A model generated the notes under the pieces. That model searched no databases. It had not been told where the DNA came from and was given only the letters and a program-made list of their open reading frames with translations. The translations under genes were made by a program, and so were the position numbers. Below, one piece after another: positions 17,037 to 26,978 of a DNA stretch of 64,000 bases; positions within the stretch are counted from its first letter, which is position 1; each line of letters begins with the position of its first letter. Origin of the DNA: Desulfobacca_B sp046538075 (lineage in GTDB: Bacteria; Desulfobacterota; Desulfobaccia; Desulfobaccales; Desulfobaccaceae); the NCBI GenBank assembly GCA_046538075.1, contig JBKHJN010000011.1:1-64000 (forward strand), given 5' to 3'.

Positions 17037-18377
17037 ATGGCTGAACAATATCCGCGTATCTATTCGGTGAGCGATCTGACCAGACAGATCAAAATCCGGC
17101 TGGAAAATGACTTCCCTCTGGTCTGGGTCAGCGGCGAAATCTCTAATCTTCGTCTCCCCTTTTCCGGTCATTATTATTTTACTCTAAAAGATGAGGCCAG
17201 CCAATTACGGGCCATTTTATTTCGTGGCAACCATCAATTTTTGCGCCATAAACCGGTTGACGGCCTTAAGGTCGTCTGTCGGGGCCGGATCAGTGTTTAT
17301 GAGCCCCGCGGCGAATACCAGATATTGGTAGATTATCTGGAGCCCTTAGGGGTCGGAGCTCTGGCCCAGGCCTTTGAAGAACTCAAGCTGCGCCTGGATC
17401 AAGAAGGGTTGTTCGATGCAGTCCATAAGAAGCCTCTGCCTTTTTTGCCGCAGCGCCTGGCCCTGGTCACCTCACCCACCGGTGCGGCCATCCGGGATTT
17501 TTTACAGATTCTGGACCGGCGCTTTCCGGCTATAGAGGTGCTGATTTATCCGGTCAAGGTGCAGGGCCCGGGGGCCGCGGCCGAAATCGTCCAGGCCCTC
17601 GATAAGCTAAATACCTGGCCTGGTATCGATGTCCTGGTGCTGGCCCGGGGAGGCGGGTCGCTGGAAGATCTGTGGCCCTTTAACGAGGAGGCAGTCGCCC
17701 GGGCCATCTTCCGCTCCCGCATTCCGGTGCTTTCCGCCATTGGCCATGAAATTGATTTTACCATCGCCGATTTCGTCGCTGACCTGCGCGCCCCCACACC
17801 CTCGGCGGCCGCCGAACTGGTGGTGCAGCGCCGGGAAGAACTGGCTCTCACTTTGCAGCGCCTGGCCACCACCCTGAAGCGGCAGATTCACGCCCTGGTG
17901 GAGGTCCGCCGGGAACGGGTTTTCCACCTGAGCCAGCGGCTTCCTGATCCCCGGCGGCGGCTGGCGGACCTGCGTCTGCGAGTCGATGACCGGCTGGAGC
18001 AGCTGCAACGGGTGTGGCAAGGCAAGCTTAAGGCCTACAGGCACCGGCTGCAACTGGCCCAGGCCGGGTTGCGGTTGATGAGTCCCCGGCGGGCTGTCGA
18101 CGCTAGCCGGCAGTTGCTGGAACACAATGAGGGCCAGCTGCGCCGCTTGGTCCAGCAACGGCTTACCGACCAGCGGCGGCAACTGCAGCACTGCCAGGCG
18201 CGGCTGCAGACCTTAAACCCCCAGGCCATTTTAGAGCGCGGTTATGCGGTGGCCACAACCTTGCCGGCTCATAAAGTGGTCCGCGACGTTCAGCAAGTAG
18301 AGGCCGGAGCCGCCCTGCAGGTGCGGGTGGCCCGGGGCAGCATGGAATGCGAAATTCAGAAAATCAATATATCTTAA
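17037..18377 (+). CDS. xseA: exodeoxyribonuclease VII large subunit
   Basis: Catalytic subunit of the single-strand-specific DNA exonuclease VII. The OB-fold domain (VWVSGEISNLRLPFSGHYYFTLKD) at residues 20-110 is followed by the catalytic core with LALVTSPTGAAIRDF, ARGGGSLEDLWPFN and AIGHEIDFTIADFVAD. A long coiled coil follows (residues 270-400) that binds XseB. 446 residues is normal. There is no obvious Shine-Dalgarno before the ATG. It is first in the tight operon xseA-xseB-ispA-dxs, the same order as in many proteobacteria. Confidence 0.96.
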   Translation: MAEQYPRIYSVSDLTRQIKIRLENDFPLVWVSGEISNLRLPFSGHYYFTLKDEASQLRAILFRGNHQFLRHKPVDGLKVVCRGRISVYEPRGEYQILVDYLEPLGVGALAQAFEELKLRLDQEGLFDAVHKKPLPFLPQRLALVTSPTGAAIRDFLQILDRRFPAIEVLIYPVKVQGPGAAAEIVQALDKLNTWPGIDVLVLARGGGSLEDLWPFNEEAVARAIFRSRIPVLSAIGHEIDFTIADFVADLRAPTPSAAAELVVQRREELALTLQRLATTLKRQIHALVEVRRERVFHLSQRLPDPRRRLADLRLRVDDRLEQLQRVWQGKLKAYRHRLQLAQAGLRLMSPRRAVDASRQLLEHNEGQLRRLVQQRLTDQRRQLQHCQARLQTLNPQAILERGYAVATTLPAHKVVRDVQQVEAGAALQVRVARGSMECEIQKINIS

Positions 18378-18381
18378 ACTG

Positions 18382-18660
18382 ATGAGCGCTGAGAGCCGAA
18401 AAAATGTAAAGAACGAAAGCTTCGAAGAGGCCTTAAAAAGGTTGGAAAACCTGATTCAGCAACTGGAGGGCAGTGATTTGCCTTTAGAACAGGCCCTTCA
18501 GACCTTTGAAGAAGGCATGCGGCTGGTTCGATTCTGTACCCATAAATTAGATGAAGTGGAGAAAAAAGTCGAAATTTTAGTTCGGGATGAAAAAGGGGGA
18601 CTAATTACCCGGCCATTTGCCGGACCCGAAGATCTGGACCGCGCCCCGGAGGGCGGATGA
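18382..18660 (+). CDS. xseB: exodeoxyribonuclease VII small subunit
   Basis: 92-residue helical protein with the XseB pattern SFEEALKRLENLIQQLEGSDLPLEQALQTFEEGMRLV. It binds along the coiled coil of XseA and is needed for exonuclease VII activity. It starts 4 bp after xseA and its stop overlaps the ispA start (ATGA), so it is coupled to both. The C-terminal tail after residue 75 is variable, as is usual in the family. Confidence 0.94.
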   Translation: MSAESRKNVKNESFEEALKRLENLIQQLEGSDLPLEQALQTFEEGMRLVRFCTHKLDEVEKKVEILVRDEKGGLITRPFAGPEDLDRAPEGG

Positions 18661-19547
18661 ATCTAAAGAATTATCTGACGGAGCGCAAGGGCCTGATCGA
18701 TCAGGCTCTGGAAACCTATCTGCCCGAGATTAAGGGGAATGGGGCCCGGGTTGTCCAGGCAATGCGCTACAGCCTGATGGCCGGGGGCAAGCGGCTCAGA
18801 CCGATCCTGTGTCTGGCGGCCGCCGAAGCAGTGGACGGCCAGGCGGCGGATGTATTGCCGGTGGCTTGCGCCCTGGAGATGATCCATACCTATTCTCTGA
18901 TCCACGATGATCTGCCGGCCATGGATGATGATGATCTCCGCCGGGGCCAGCCCACCTGCCACAAGCAGTTTGACGAGGCTACCGCGGTTTTGGCAGGGGA
19001 TGGTTTGCTCACTGAAGCCTTTGTGACCATGAGCCGGATCCCCGAGACCTTTGTCGGCCGTGAAGCCATATGTTTGGAAGTAATAAATCTGATCGCCCAG
19101 GCCGCTGGCTGTCGGGGGATGGTGGGAGGGCAGATGGCGGATCTGCTGGCCGAAGGCCAAAAGCTGGGGCTGCCCCAGGTAGAGGCCATTCACCGGCTCA
19201 AAACCGGGGCCTTGCTCACTGCCGCGGTCCGGGCCGGAGCCTTGTTGGGGGGCGGTACTCCGGAAGCAGTCGAGCGTCTCACCCGCTACGGCCAAAAATT
19301 CGGTCTGATCTTTCAGATCACTGACGACCTGCTGGATGTGGAGGGTCAGGCAAGCGAAATGGGGAAAGCTCCGGGGATGGACCTGCTCCGGCAAAAAGCC
19401 ACTTATCCCGGCATCCTGGGGGTGGAGACCGCCAAGGTCCAGGCCCGAGAGCTGATAGAACAGGCGGAAATAGATCTGTCTACCTTTGGTCCTCAGGCCG
19501 AGCCGCTCCGGGAACTGGTGCGCTATCTGCTGATCCGGCGTAATTAA
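18657..19547 (+). CDS. ispA: farnesyl/geranylgeranyl diphosphate synthase
   Basis: Condenses isopentenyl diphosphate with allylic diphosphates to make C15/C20 prenyl diphosphates. The first Asp-rich motif is DDLPAMDDDDLRRG and the second is DDLLD (ITDDLLDVEG). GGKRLRP binds the diphosphate. 296 residues is normal. The chain length cannot be fixed from sequence alone; two residues before the first motif the pocket reads YSLIH. It is coupled to xseB and followed 12 bp later by dxs, placing isoprenoid precursor supply and elongation in one transcript. Confidence 0.94.
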   Translation: MNLKNYLTERKGLIDQALETYLPEIKGNGARVVQAMRYSLMAGGKRLRPILCLAAAEAVDGQAADVLPVACALEMIHTYSLIHDDLPAMDDDDLRRGQPTCHKQFDEATAVLAGDGLLTEAFVTMSRIPETFVGREAICLEVINLIAQAAGCRGMVGGQMADLLAEGQKLGLPQVEAIHRLKTGALLTAAVRAGALLGGGTPEAVERLTRYGQKFGLIFQITDDLLDVEGQASEMGKAPGMDLLRQKATYPGILGVETAKVQARELIEQAEIDLSTFGPQAEPLRELVRYLLIRRN

Positions 19548-19559
19548 GGGGGAGAGATT

Positions 19560-21527
19560 ATGGATAATACCGAGGATCTGTCGACTAAATTTGCAAGGGG
19601 GGGGAGGGGCCCAAAAATGCGACTTCTGGATACCATCCGCAGTCCTCAGGATCTTAAAAGGCTTTCTCTGGAGCAATTGCCCCAACTGGCTGAGGAGCTG
19701 CGGGCGCAAATCATTGATACTGTATCTAAAACCGGCGGCCACCTGGCTCCCAACCTGGGGGTCATAGAACTTACTATTGCCCTGCACTATGTTTTTGATA
19801 CCCCGCGGGATAAAATTGTCTGGGACGTCGGCCACCAGGCCTATGCGCATAAACTCCTCACCGGCCGGCAAGACAGGTTTCACACCCTGCGCCAATTTGG
19901 CGGCCTCAGCGGCTTCCCCAAGCGGGTCGAAAGCCCCTACGACACCTTTGATACCGGCCACAGCTCCACTTCTATCTCAGCCGCCCTGGGGGTCGCCACT
20001 GCCAAATGCTTGAAGCGGGAGCGGCGGCGGGTGTTGGCGGTGATCGGCGACGGCGCCATGACCGCCGGGATTGCCTTCGAGGGACTCAACAATGCCGGCG
20101 ACCTCAATAAGAATCTGATTGTCATCTTGAATGACAATGAGATGTCGATCTCACCTAATGTCGGGGCCTTGTCCTCTTATCTGAGCCGCAAGCTGACCGG
20201 CAAGATAATGGTCTACATGAAAAAGCAGCTGGAAGGCTTTCTGCGTTCCATCCCTGGCTTTGGTGAAGATCTGGTGGCCCTGGCTCGCAAGAGTGAAGAG
20301 TCGCTCAAATCCTTTTTAACCCCGGGGATGCTCTTTGAAGCGCTGAAATTCACTTATCTGGGCCCGGTTCAGGGCCACCGGCTGGACCATCTGATTGAAA
20401 CCCTTAATAATGTCAAAAACCTGAGTGGCCCCGTGCTGGTCCATGTGCTGACCACCAAAGGCAAGGGCTATGACCCGGCCGAATGTGACCCGACCAGCTT
20501 CCATGGCCTGGGCTGCTTTGATCTGCAGACCGGCGAAACCAAAAAGAGCGTCAGCCAGGTCCCGTCCTATACTGATGTTTTTGGCGATACTATGGTGAAG
20601 CTGGCCGCCGAAGATAAGCGCATCGTCGCCATTACTGCCGCCATGCCGGATGGCACCGGTCTGGTCGATTTCCGCCTCCATTATCCCGACCGCTTTTTTG
20701 ACGTCGGCATCTGCGAACAGCACGCGGTAACCTTTGCCGGCGGGTTGGCCGTCGAAGGTATGCGGCCGGTAGTAGCGATTTATTCCACTTTTCTGCAGCG
20801 GGCTTATGACCAATTGCTCCACGATGTCTGTATCCAGAACCTGCCGGTGGTTTTTGCCCTGGATCGCGGCGGGGTGGTCGGTGAAGACGGCGAGACCCAC
20901 CAGGGGCTGTTTGATCTGTCCTATCTTCGCCATCTGCCCAATATGGTGGTCATGGCTCCCAAGGACGAAGACGAGCTCCGCCATCTGCTCTATACCGCCT
21001 TGCACCATCAGGGGCCCATTGCCATGCGCTATCCGCGCGGCAGCGGGGTGGGAGTGCCCCTGTCGCCGACATTAAAAAAGATTCCTATCGGCCAGGCCGA
21101 GGTCTTGGTCGAGGGCGAGGACCTGCTCATCCTGGCCCTGGGCGCTTCGGTCTACCCGGCCCTTAAGGCCGCCCAGGAACTCGAGCAGCGGAAATTTTCC
21201 GCCACTGTGGTCAATGTCCGATTTGTCAAACCTCTGGACCGGGCCCAGTTGCTCAGCCTGGCCGCCCGTCACGGCCGGGTGCTGACCGTGGAAGAAAACG
21301 TCGCCATGGGCGGGTTTGGCAGCGCCGTCCTGGAACTGTTCGCCGACCACGGCCTGTATGGGATCCCGGTCAAACGGCTGGCCCTGCCCGATACCTTTGT
21401 GGAGCATGGCAGCCCCCAGATCCTGCGCCACAAATATGGCCTTGATGCCGAGGGCATCCTGGCCAGCGCCGTGGAATTGCTGGAGCAGCGAGCAGTGAAA
21501 AAGAAGGTGGTCTGGGGTAGCTTTTAG
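19560..21527 (+). CDS. dxs: 1-deoxy-D-xylulose-5-phosphate synthase
   Basis: Thiamine-diphosphate enzyme of the first MEP-pathway step, joining pyruvate and glyceraldehyde 3-phosphate. Visible are GHQAYAHKLLTGR, the ThDP/Mg motif GDGAMTAGIAFEGLNNAG with the Asn of NDNEMSISPN, the pyrimidine-domain FDVGICEQHAVTFAGGLA with its catalytic Glu, and the C-terminal transketolase domain. At 655 residues it is slightly longer than average because of about 20 extra N-terminal residues before MRLLDTIRSP. ATG 19560 is favoured because AGGGGGAG lies just upstream. It is last in the operon with xseA, xseB and ispA. ispG is also in this window. Confidence 0.97.
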   Translation: MDNTEDLSTKFARGGRGPKMRLLDTIRSPQDLKRLSLEQLPQLAEELRAQIIDTVSKTGGHLAPNLGVIELTIALHYVFDTPRDKIVWDVGHQAYAHKLLTGRQDRFHTLRQFGGLSGFPKRVESPYDTFDTGHSSTSISAALGVATAKCLKRERRRVLAVIGDGAMTAGIAFEGLNNAGDLNKNLIVILNDNEMSISPNVGALSSYLSRKLTGKIMVYMKKQLEGFLRSIPGFGEDLVALARKSEESLKSFLTPGMLFEALKFTYLGPVQGHRLDHLIETLNNVKNLSGPVLVHVLTTKGKGYDPAECDPTSFHGLGCFDLQTGETKKSVSQVPSYTDVFGDTMVKLAAEDKRIVAITAAMPDGTGLVDFRLHYPDRFFDVGICEQHAVTFAGGLAVEGMRPVVAIYSTFLQRAYDQLLHDVCIQNLPVVFALDRGGVVGEDGETHQGLFDLSYLRHLPNMVVMAPKDEDELRHLLYTALHHQGPIAMRYPRGSGVGVPLSPTLKKIPIGQAEVLVEGEDLLILALGASVYPALKAAQELEQRKFSATVVNVRFVKPLDRAQLLSLAARHGRVLTVEENVAMGGFGSAVLELFADHGLYGIPVKRLALPDTFVEHGSPQILRHKYGLDAEGILASAVELLEQRAVKKKVVWGSF

Positions 21528-21713
21528 AAGTTGGTATGGTAGGATTTAAATCGGCTTTTTACCGACGCCAGGCCAGATAGGGGTAAACCGCCGTTTCCGG
21601 AAGGGGAGAGGTTCGGTTGTATTGCTTCCCTATGATTTGTGGAGGTGGGGTCCCGATTCGGGAAGGGATATTATGCTAGGGACCCCGGCCAAGGTTAGCG
21701 TCGATAGAACCGG

Positions 21714-21741
21714 ATAGTTGTTGGGTCTAATCCCAGCAACT
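21714..21741 (-). terminator. hairpin at the 3' end of the zinc-ribbon gene
   Basis: TAGTTGTTGGG / CCCAGCAACTA forms a near-perfect stem with a 6-base loop, starting at the stop codon of the minus-strand gene. No T-run follows, so it may be a 3' stabiliser or weak terminator. A second stem, GGGGTCCC / GGGACCCC, lies nearby at about 21647-21688. Confidence 0.4.
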
Positions 21742-21931
21742 AGTCTTCCACGACATATGTTGATTTCATAGGAATGGCGCACACCGGGCACATTATTGGT
21801 TCGCCGGGTTCCCCCTTGAAGGCGTGCTCGGCATTGCATTCCGGGCAGAAAAAGATATTGGTGCCTTCTTCACCGCTGAATCTGCCTTTTCCGCCGAGTT
21901 CTCCGGCATGGGGTTTCCCTTTCTCAGTCAT
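21740..21931 (-). CDS. small zinc-ribbon (rubredoxin-like) protein
   Basis: 63 residues with two CxxC pairs, FFCPECNAEH and IMCPVCAIPM, spaced about 19 residues apart. This would bind one zinc or iron in a zinc-ribbon or rubredoxin-like fold. The first 25 residues are glycine- and charge-rich. ATG 21931 has GAGGAG eight bases upstream. It is monocistronic, between the convergent dxs and the pan promoter region. Similar tiny proteins are common in sulfate reducers with no assigned role. Whether the metal is Zn or Fe cannot be told. Confidence 0.75.
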   Translation of the reverse strand: MTEKGKPHAGELGGKGRFSGEEGTNIFFCPECNAEHAFKGEPGEPIMCPVCAIPMKSTYVVED

Positions 21932-22128
21932 GGTGGTCTCCTCTCAAATTTTGGTTGCTTTGCATCAGGTTTAGTTAGGGTAATCACCTTTTTTGGAAAA
22001 GCAAGCGGACTGGGAAATTTTTTTTAATTAGGGGGTCAGCACAACCCAATGGACGATAATCTGGCCAGCCAGCTAGGCATTTGAGCCAATCAAACTTTAA
22101 AAATCCGATTAATAAAATAATCTGTCTC

Positions 22129-22158
22129 TTGACTTTTTGAGTAGATTAATGTTATAAA
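22129..22158 (+). promoter_or_regulatory. promoter of panC-panD
   Basis: TTGACT, an 18-base spacer, TATAAA, within an AT-rich stretch. A start near 22165 would give a leader of about 125 bases before the panC GTG. Confidence 0.65.
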
Positions 22159-22204
22159 TAGTTAGTTTAGATACTAATCTCTATAACGGAGCTTGGATCC
22201 CAGT

Positions 22205-22273
22205 GAGTGGACCGAGACTCGCCTGAAATTAGTGGGGTATTTACTCCAGCGACTCGGTCTGGAGTTTTTTTTT
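22205..22273 (+). promoter_or_regulatory. panC leader: two-state RNA ending in a terminator, candidate riboswitch
   Basis: Two exclusive folds are visible. Fold 1 is an 11-bp stem (GACCGAG 22210-22216 with CTCGGTC 22253-22259; TCGC 22219-22222 with GCGA 22249-22252). It has bulged A17-C18 and an inner hairpin TGGGGTA / TACTCCA (22233-22248). Fold 2 is ACTCCAG (22243-22249) pairing with CTGGAGT (22259-22265), followed by nine T: an intrinsic terminator. Fold 2 consumes bases from both stems of fold 1. The 'pan motif', a hairpin with bulged bases upstream of panB/C/D including in deltaproteobacteria, is the known class it may belong to. I could not verify the match. Confidence 0.65.
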
Positions 22274-22291
22274 GCCGGTTTAGGTTAGATA

Positions 22292-23146
22292 GTGGAAGTC
22301 ATCCGAGATCCTCAAAAGATGCAAGACCAGGCCCTGCGGTGGCGCGGCGCCGGACAACAGATTGTGCTGGTACCGACCATGGGCTATTTTCATCAGGGGC
22401 ATCTGAGCCTGATGGAATATGGCCGTACAGTGGGCGACCGGCTGGTGGTCAGCCTGTTTGTCAATCCCACCCAGTTCGGGCCCAGTGAGGATCTGGAGCA
22501 GTATCCCCGGGACGAGGCCCGGGATTGCGAATTGGCGGAGCAGGTGGGGGTGGACGTAATTTTTGCCCCAGAACCGCAATCAATGTACCCTGCTGGCTAT
22601 CAAACTTATGTGACGGTTGAACAACTCACCCAAGGGCTGTGCGGGGCCTCCCGGCCGAGGCATTTTCGGGGGGTGACCACAGTGGTGGTCAAGTTATTCA
22701 ACCTGGTCCAGCCCCACCTCGCGGTTTTTGGCGAGAAGGACTACCAGCAATTAGCCACTATTCAACGGATGGTAGCAGACCTCAATCTGCCTCTAACCGT
22801 AGTGGGCCGCCCCATTGTCCGGGAGCCAGACGGTTTGGCCATGAGTTCCCGCAACCTTTACTTGAAGCCGGAGGAACGCCAATCAGCGCTTTGCCTGTAT
22901 CGGGCCGGTCGGGCCGCCCAGCAGCTGGCCGCCCAGGGGGAAGTGAGGCGGGACCGGCTGGTAGCCGCCGTGCGGCAGATACTCAATCACAGTCCGGGGA
23001 CGGCAATTGATTATATTGCCCTGGTAGATCCATCCACCCTGGCGGAAGTGGATGCTATCCAGGGCGCCGCTCGTCTGGCCCTGGCTATGCGGGTTGGCCG
23101 GACCCGTCTGATAGACAATTTTTTAATTGAGGAATCTAAACCATGA
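22292..23146 (+). CDS. panC: pantothenate synthetase
   Basis: Joins pantoate and beta-alanine with ATP. PTMGYFHQGHLSLM holds the HIGH-like nucleotide-binding motif. FVNPTQFGPSEDLEQYPRD and FGEKDYQQL are family signatures, and the KMSKS-equivalent is AMSSRNLYL. 284 residues is normal. It starts at GTG 22292; no ATG fits. Its stop overlaps the start of panD (ATGA), so both pantothenate genes are coupled. Expression is likely controlled by the terminator-bearing leader upstream. panB is not in the window. Confidence 0.96.
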   Translation: MEVIRDPQKMQDQALRWRGAGQQIVLVPTMGYFHQGHLSLMEYGRTVGDRLVVSLFVNPTQFGPSEDLEQYPRDEARDCELAEQVGVDVIFAPEPQSMYPAGYQTYVTVEQLTQGLCGASRPRHFRGVTTVVVKLFNLVQPHLAVFGEKDYQQLATIQRMVADLNLPLTVVGRPIVREPDGLAMSSRNLYLKPEERQSALCLYRAGRAAQQLAAQGEVRRDRLVAAVRQILNHSPGTAIDYIALVDPSTLAEVDAIQGAARLALAMRVGRTRLIDNFLIEESKP

Positions 23147-23517
23147 TGCGCACCATGCTCAAATCAAAAATACACCGGGTTACCGTGACCGAATCCGACC
23201 TGCATTATGAGGGGTCTCTGACCATTGATCGCCGTCTGATGCAACTGGCCAATATCCTTCCTCACGAAATGGTCCATGTCTATAACATCTCCAATGGGGA
23301 ACGGTTCCAAACTTATGCCCTGGAGGGGGACGCCAGCGGGGTCATCTGCCTAAATGGCGCCGCGGCCCGTAAAGGGGCCCCCGGAGACCTGGTTATTGTC
23401 ACCACCTATGCCTCTTATGCCGAGGCGGAATTGCAGCAATACCAACCCCTGATCGTCTTGGTAGACGGGAATAATCAGCCCATAATGCCTTTCCCCAAAA
23501 AATCCTTGTCTTTTTAA
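23143..23517 (+). CDS. panD: aspartate 1-decarboxylase
   Basis: Makes beta-alanine from aspartate using a pyruvoyl cofactor formed by self-cleavage. The cleavage motif HYEGS is present, with Gly24-Ser25 the expected cut. LMQLANILPHEMVHVYNISNGERF and NGAAARKGAPGDLVIV follow as in the family. 124 residues is normal. It is translationally coupled to panC, whose product consumes its beta-alanine. metK follows 81 bp later, behind an AT-rich gap. Confidence 0.96.
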   Translation: MMRTMLKSKIHRVTVTESDLHYEGSLTIDRRLMQLANILPHEMVHVYNISNGERFQTYALEGDASGVICLNGAAARKGAPGDLVIVTTYASYAEAELQQYQPLIVLVDGNNQPIMPFPKKSLSF

Positions 23518-23598
23518 CGATTTTTTTGTTATATTGGTTAAATTTTATTTTTTAACCCGATTGTTTAAGGGTTATTTTGTAGACAAGGAGCATAGTGC

Positions 23599-24765
<1,167 letters not shown>

Positions 24766-24788
24766 GTTTGGCAAGAAGGTTGATTCCG

Positions 24789-24820
24789 GCGGGGCAGGAC
24801 CGCATACCCCGCCATTTTTA
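24789..24820 (+). terminator. terminator between metK and ahcY
   Basis: GGCGGGG / CCCCGCC, a 12-base loop and ATTTTT. It sits 24 bp after the metK stop and 30 bp before ahcY, so it should limit readthrough. Confidence 0.75.
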
Positions 24821-24850
24821 TGAAATCTGATGGAACATTGAGGTATAAAG

Positions 24851-26107
24851 ATGGATTATGATGTCAAAGACCTATCCCTGGCCGAGAAGGGCAAGCTGCG
24901 GGTTGAATGGGCCCAACAGGATATGCCGGTGCTTAATGCGATTGCCGAGCGCTTTAAGGCGGAAAAACCATTGCAGGGGCTGCGTCTGGCTGCCTGTTTA
25001 CATGTCACCACCGAGACTGCCATACTAATGTCGACCCTGAAGGCCGGCGGCGCCCAGTTACATCTATGCGCTTCCAACCCCTTAAGCACCCAGGATGATG
25101 TGGCTGCCTATTTGGCCAAATTCGAAGAAGTGCCTACTTTTGCCATCAAAGGCGAAGACAGTGACACCTATTATAAACACATTCATGCCACCCTGGATCT
25201 CAAACCAATGATCACCATGGATGATGGCGCCGACCTGGTGTTCACCGCCCACAGCAAGCGTCAAGAACTCATCCCGAATATCCTGGGAGGTACGGAAGAG
25301 ACTACTACCGGGGTGATTCGCCTCAAGGCCATGGCTGAGCAGGGAGTGCTGGCCTACCCGATGATCGCGGTCAATGATGCCCAGAGCAAATTCATGTTTG
25401 ACAACCGCTATGGCACCGGCCAGAGTACCATAGACGGCATCTTACGGGCTACCAACCGGCTGATGTCCGGGAGCGTCTTTGTGGTCTCAGGCTATGGCTG
25501 GTGTGGCCGCGGGGTAGCGATGCGGGCCCAAGGCATGGGGGCCCGGGTGATCATCACCGAAGTCGAACCTTTGCGGGCCCTGGAAGCGGTGATGGACGGC
25601 TACCAGGTGTTGCCGGTCGCCGCCGCCGCTCAGGTGGGTGATATCTTTTGCACCCTGACCGGGGATCTCAATGTCATCCGCCAGGAACATTACCTGACCA
25701 TGAAGGATGGGGCCATTGTCTGTAATTCCGGTCATTTTAATGTGGAACTGGACCTGGGCGGTCTCAAAGCCGTCTCCACCAAAGTCCGCCGCATCCGTGA
25801 TTTTGTCGATGAGTATACCCTGACCAACGGCAAGCGGGTCAATGTCCTGGGTGAAGGCCGTCTGGTCAATCTGGCGGCTGCCGAGGGCCATCCCTCGACC
25901 GTGATGGATATGAGCTTTGCTAATCAGGCCCTGTCGGCCGAATTCATCTTCAAGAATCACCAAAAACTTGAAAAGCAGGTCTATTCGGTGCCGGTCGAGA
26001 TCGACCGGGAAATCGCCCGGCTGAAACTGGCGGCCATGGGTATTGAGATCGACACCCTGACCCCGGAACAGGAAAAATATCTGTCCTCGTTTGATCTGGG
26101 CACCTGA
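24851..26107 (+). CDS. ahcY: S-adenosylhomocysteine hydrolase
   Basis: NAD-dependent hydrolysis of S-adenosylhomocysteine to adenosine and homocysteine, recycling the product of SAM methylations. Family hallmarks are CLHVTTETAILMSTLKAGGA, DDGADL, TGQSTIDGILRAT, the NAD loop GYGWCGRGVAMRAQGMGA and the C-terminal KYL. 418 residues matches the shorter bacterial and archaeal form lacking the 40-residue insertion. It follows metK and makes the adenosine that a PfkB kinase upstream (8399) could salvage. Confidence 0.96.
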   Translation: MDYDVKDLSLAEKGKLRVEWAQQDMPVLNAIAERFKAEKPLQGLRLAACLHVTTETAILMSTLKAGGAQLHLCASNPLSTQDDVAAYLAKFEEVPTFAIKGEDSDTYYKHIHATLDLKPMITMDDGADLVFTAHSKRQELIPNILGGTEETTTGVIRLKAMAEQGVLAYPMIAVNDAQSKFMFDNRYGTGQSTIDGILRATNRLMSGSVFVVSGYGWCGRGVAMRAQGMGARVIITEVEPLRALEAVMDGYQVLPVAAAAQVGDIFCTLTGDLNVIRQEHYLTMKDGAIVCNSGHFNVELDLGGLKAVSTKVRRIRDFVDEYTLTNGKRVNVLGEGRLVNLAAAEGHPSTVMDMSFANQALSAEFIFKNHQKLEKQVYSVPVEIDREIARLKLAAMGIEIDTLTPEQEKYLSSFDLGT

Positions 26108-26176
26108 TCACCAGCTGTGCCTTTTCCTGAGATATTGTAATCACTGGCCTGGGGAAACCGGCAAGGAGAAGCAAAA

Positions 26177-26926
26177 TTGACGGATCCTGAAGACGGAGAG
26201 TCTGGGGATTGCTTAGGGGAAATCAGTCTTAAGGCTGATTTCCAAGAGTTTGAAAAAAAGCAGACATTGGAGATCATGAGAAACGGCCAACCCAGGACTA
26301 TGGTTTTGGAGTTGGCTCCCCAGGCGCATCGATTGGCCGGGCAGATTATCTCGCGGGTAGAAAAAGAGCTGGGAGGAGTTCTGCCGCCGGTGGCCTGTAA
26401 AGCAGGCTGCAGCTACTGTTGTTATCACCAGATTTTCATTTCTCCTCCGGAGGCCTTTCTGATCGGGGATTATCTGCGAAGAAAATTTACCGACCAAGAT
26501 CGGCGGATGCTGGCAGTCAAAGTGAAAAAGAACATGCAGCTCCTTGAAGGCAAAGATTTAGAAGCGATTGTTCGCAGCCGCCCGCAGCTGGAATGCATTT
26601 TTTTACAAAATAACCGCTGCTCGCTTTATGAGGTGAGGCCTATGGGCTGCCGGGCCTGGAGTTCCCGAAGGGCGGAGCAATGTAAGATCGGCCTGGAGAC
26701 CGGAGATCCATTGGCTGGTATTGGCAGTTATATTCACCGCCAAAAATTATCGGTGGCGATCCATACCGGCCTCTTGCAGGGGACCCAGGAGATGGGCCTG
26801 GAGTCTGGTTATATGGGTCTGGCCCATGCTGTTAATATCCTACTCCACGAGGATCTGGATAACCTGACAGCGCGGTGGCTGAACGGCGAAGAGGTCTTTT
26901 CCTCGATCTTAAATTTTCGGGTGTAA
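26177..26926 (+). CDS. YkgJ-family cysteine-cluster protein
   Basis: 249 residues starting at TTG 26177, with AAGGAGA just upstream. The central region has ACKAGCSYCCYHQIFISPPEAFLI followed by CIFLQNNRCSLYEVRPMGCRAW. This is the Cys pattern of the YkgJ (CxxCxxCC...RPxxCR) family, thought to chelate zinc or iron-sulfur. Domain residues are about 70-180; the C-terminal 70 residues are helical. No partner gene indicates a substrate. It is 69 bp after ahcY and 52 bp before the phosphohexomutase and may be co-transcribed with them. Function unknown beyond metal binding. Confidence 0.8.
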   Translation: MTDPEDGESGDCLGEISLKADFQEFEKKQTLEIMRNGQPRTMVLELAPQAHRLAGQIISRVEKELGGVLPPVACKAGCSYCCYHQIFISPPEAFLIGDYLRRKFTDQDRRMLAVKVKKNMQLLEGKDLEAIVRSRPQLECIFLQNNRCSLYEVRPMGCRAWSSRRAEQCKIGLETGDPLAGIGSYIHRQKLSVAIHTGLLQGTQEMGLESGYMGLAHAVNILLHEDLDNLTARWLNGEEVFSSILNFRV

Positions 26927-26978
26927 ATTTTTAAAGCCATCGCCATCAGATAATCGACCGGTTTGCAAGGGAGGAATC

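Noticed and set aside
18663..19961. 432-codon open frame antisense to ispA and dxs
   Set aside because: It lies wholly opposite strongly conserved genes, has no family resemblance, and is explained by GC-rich codon use on the other strand.
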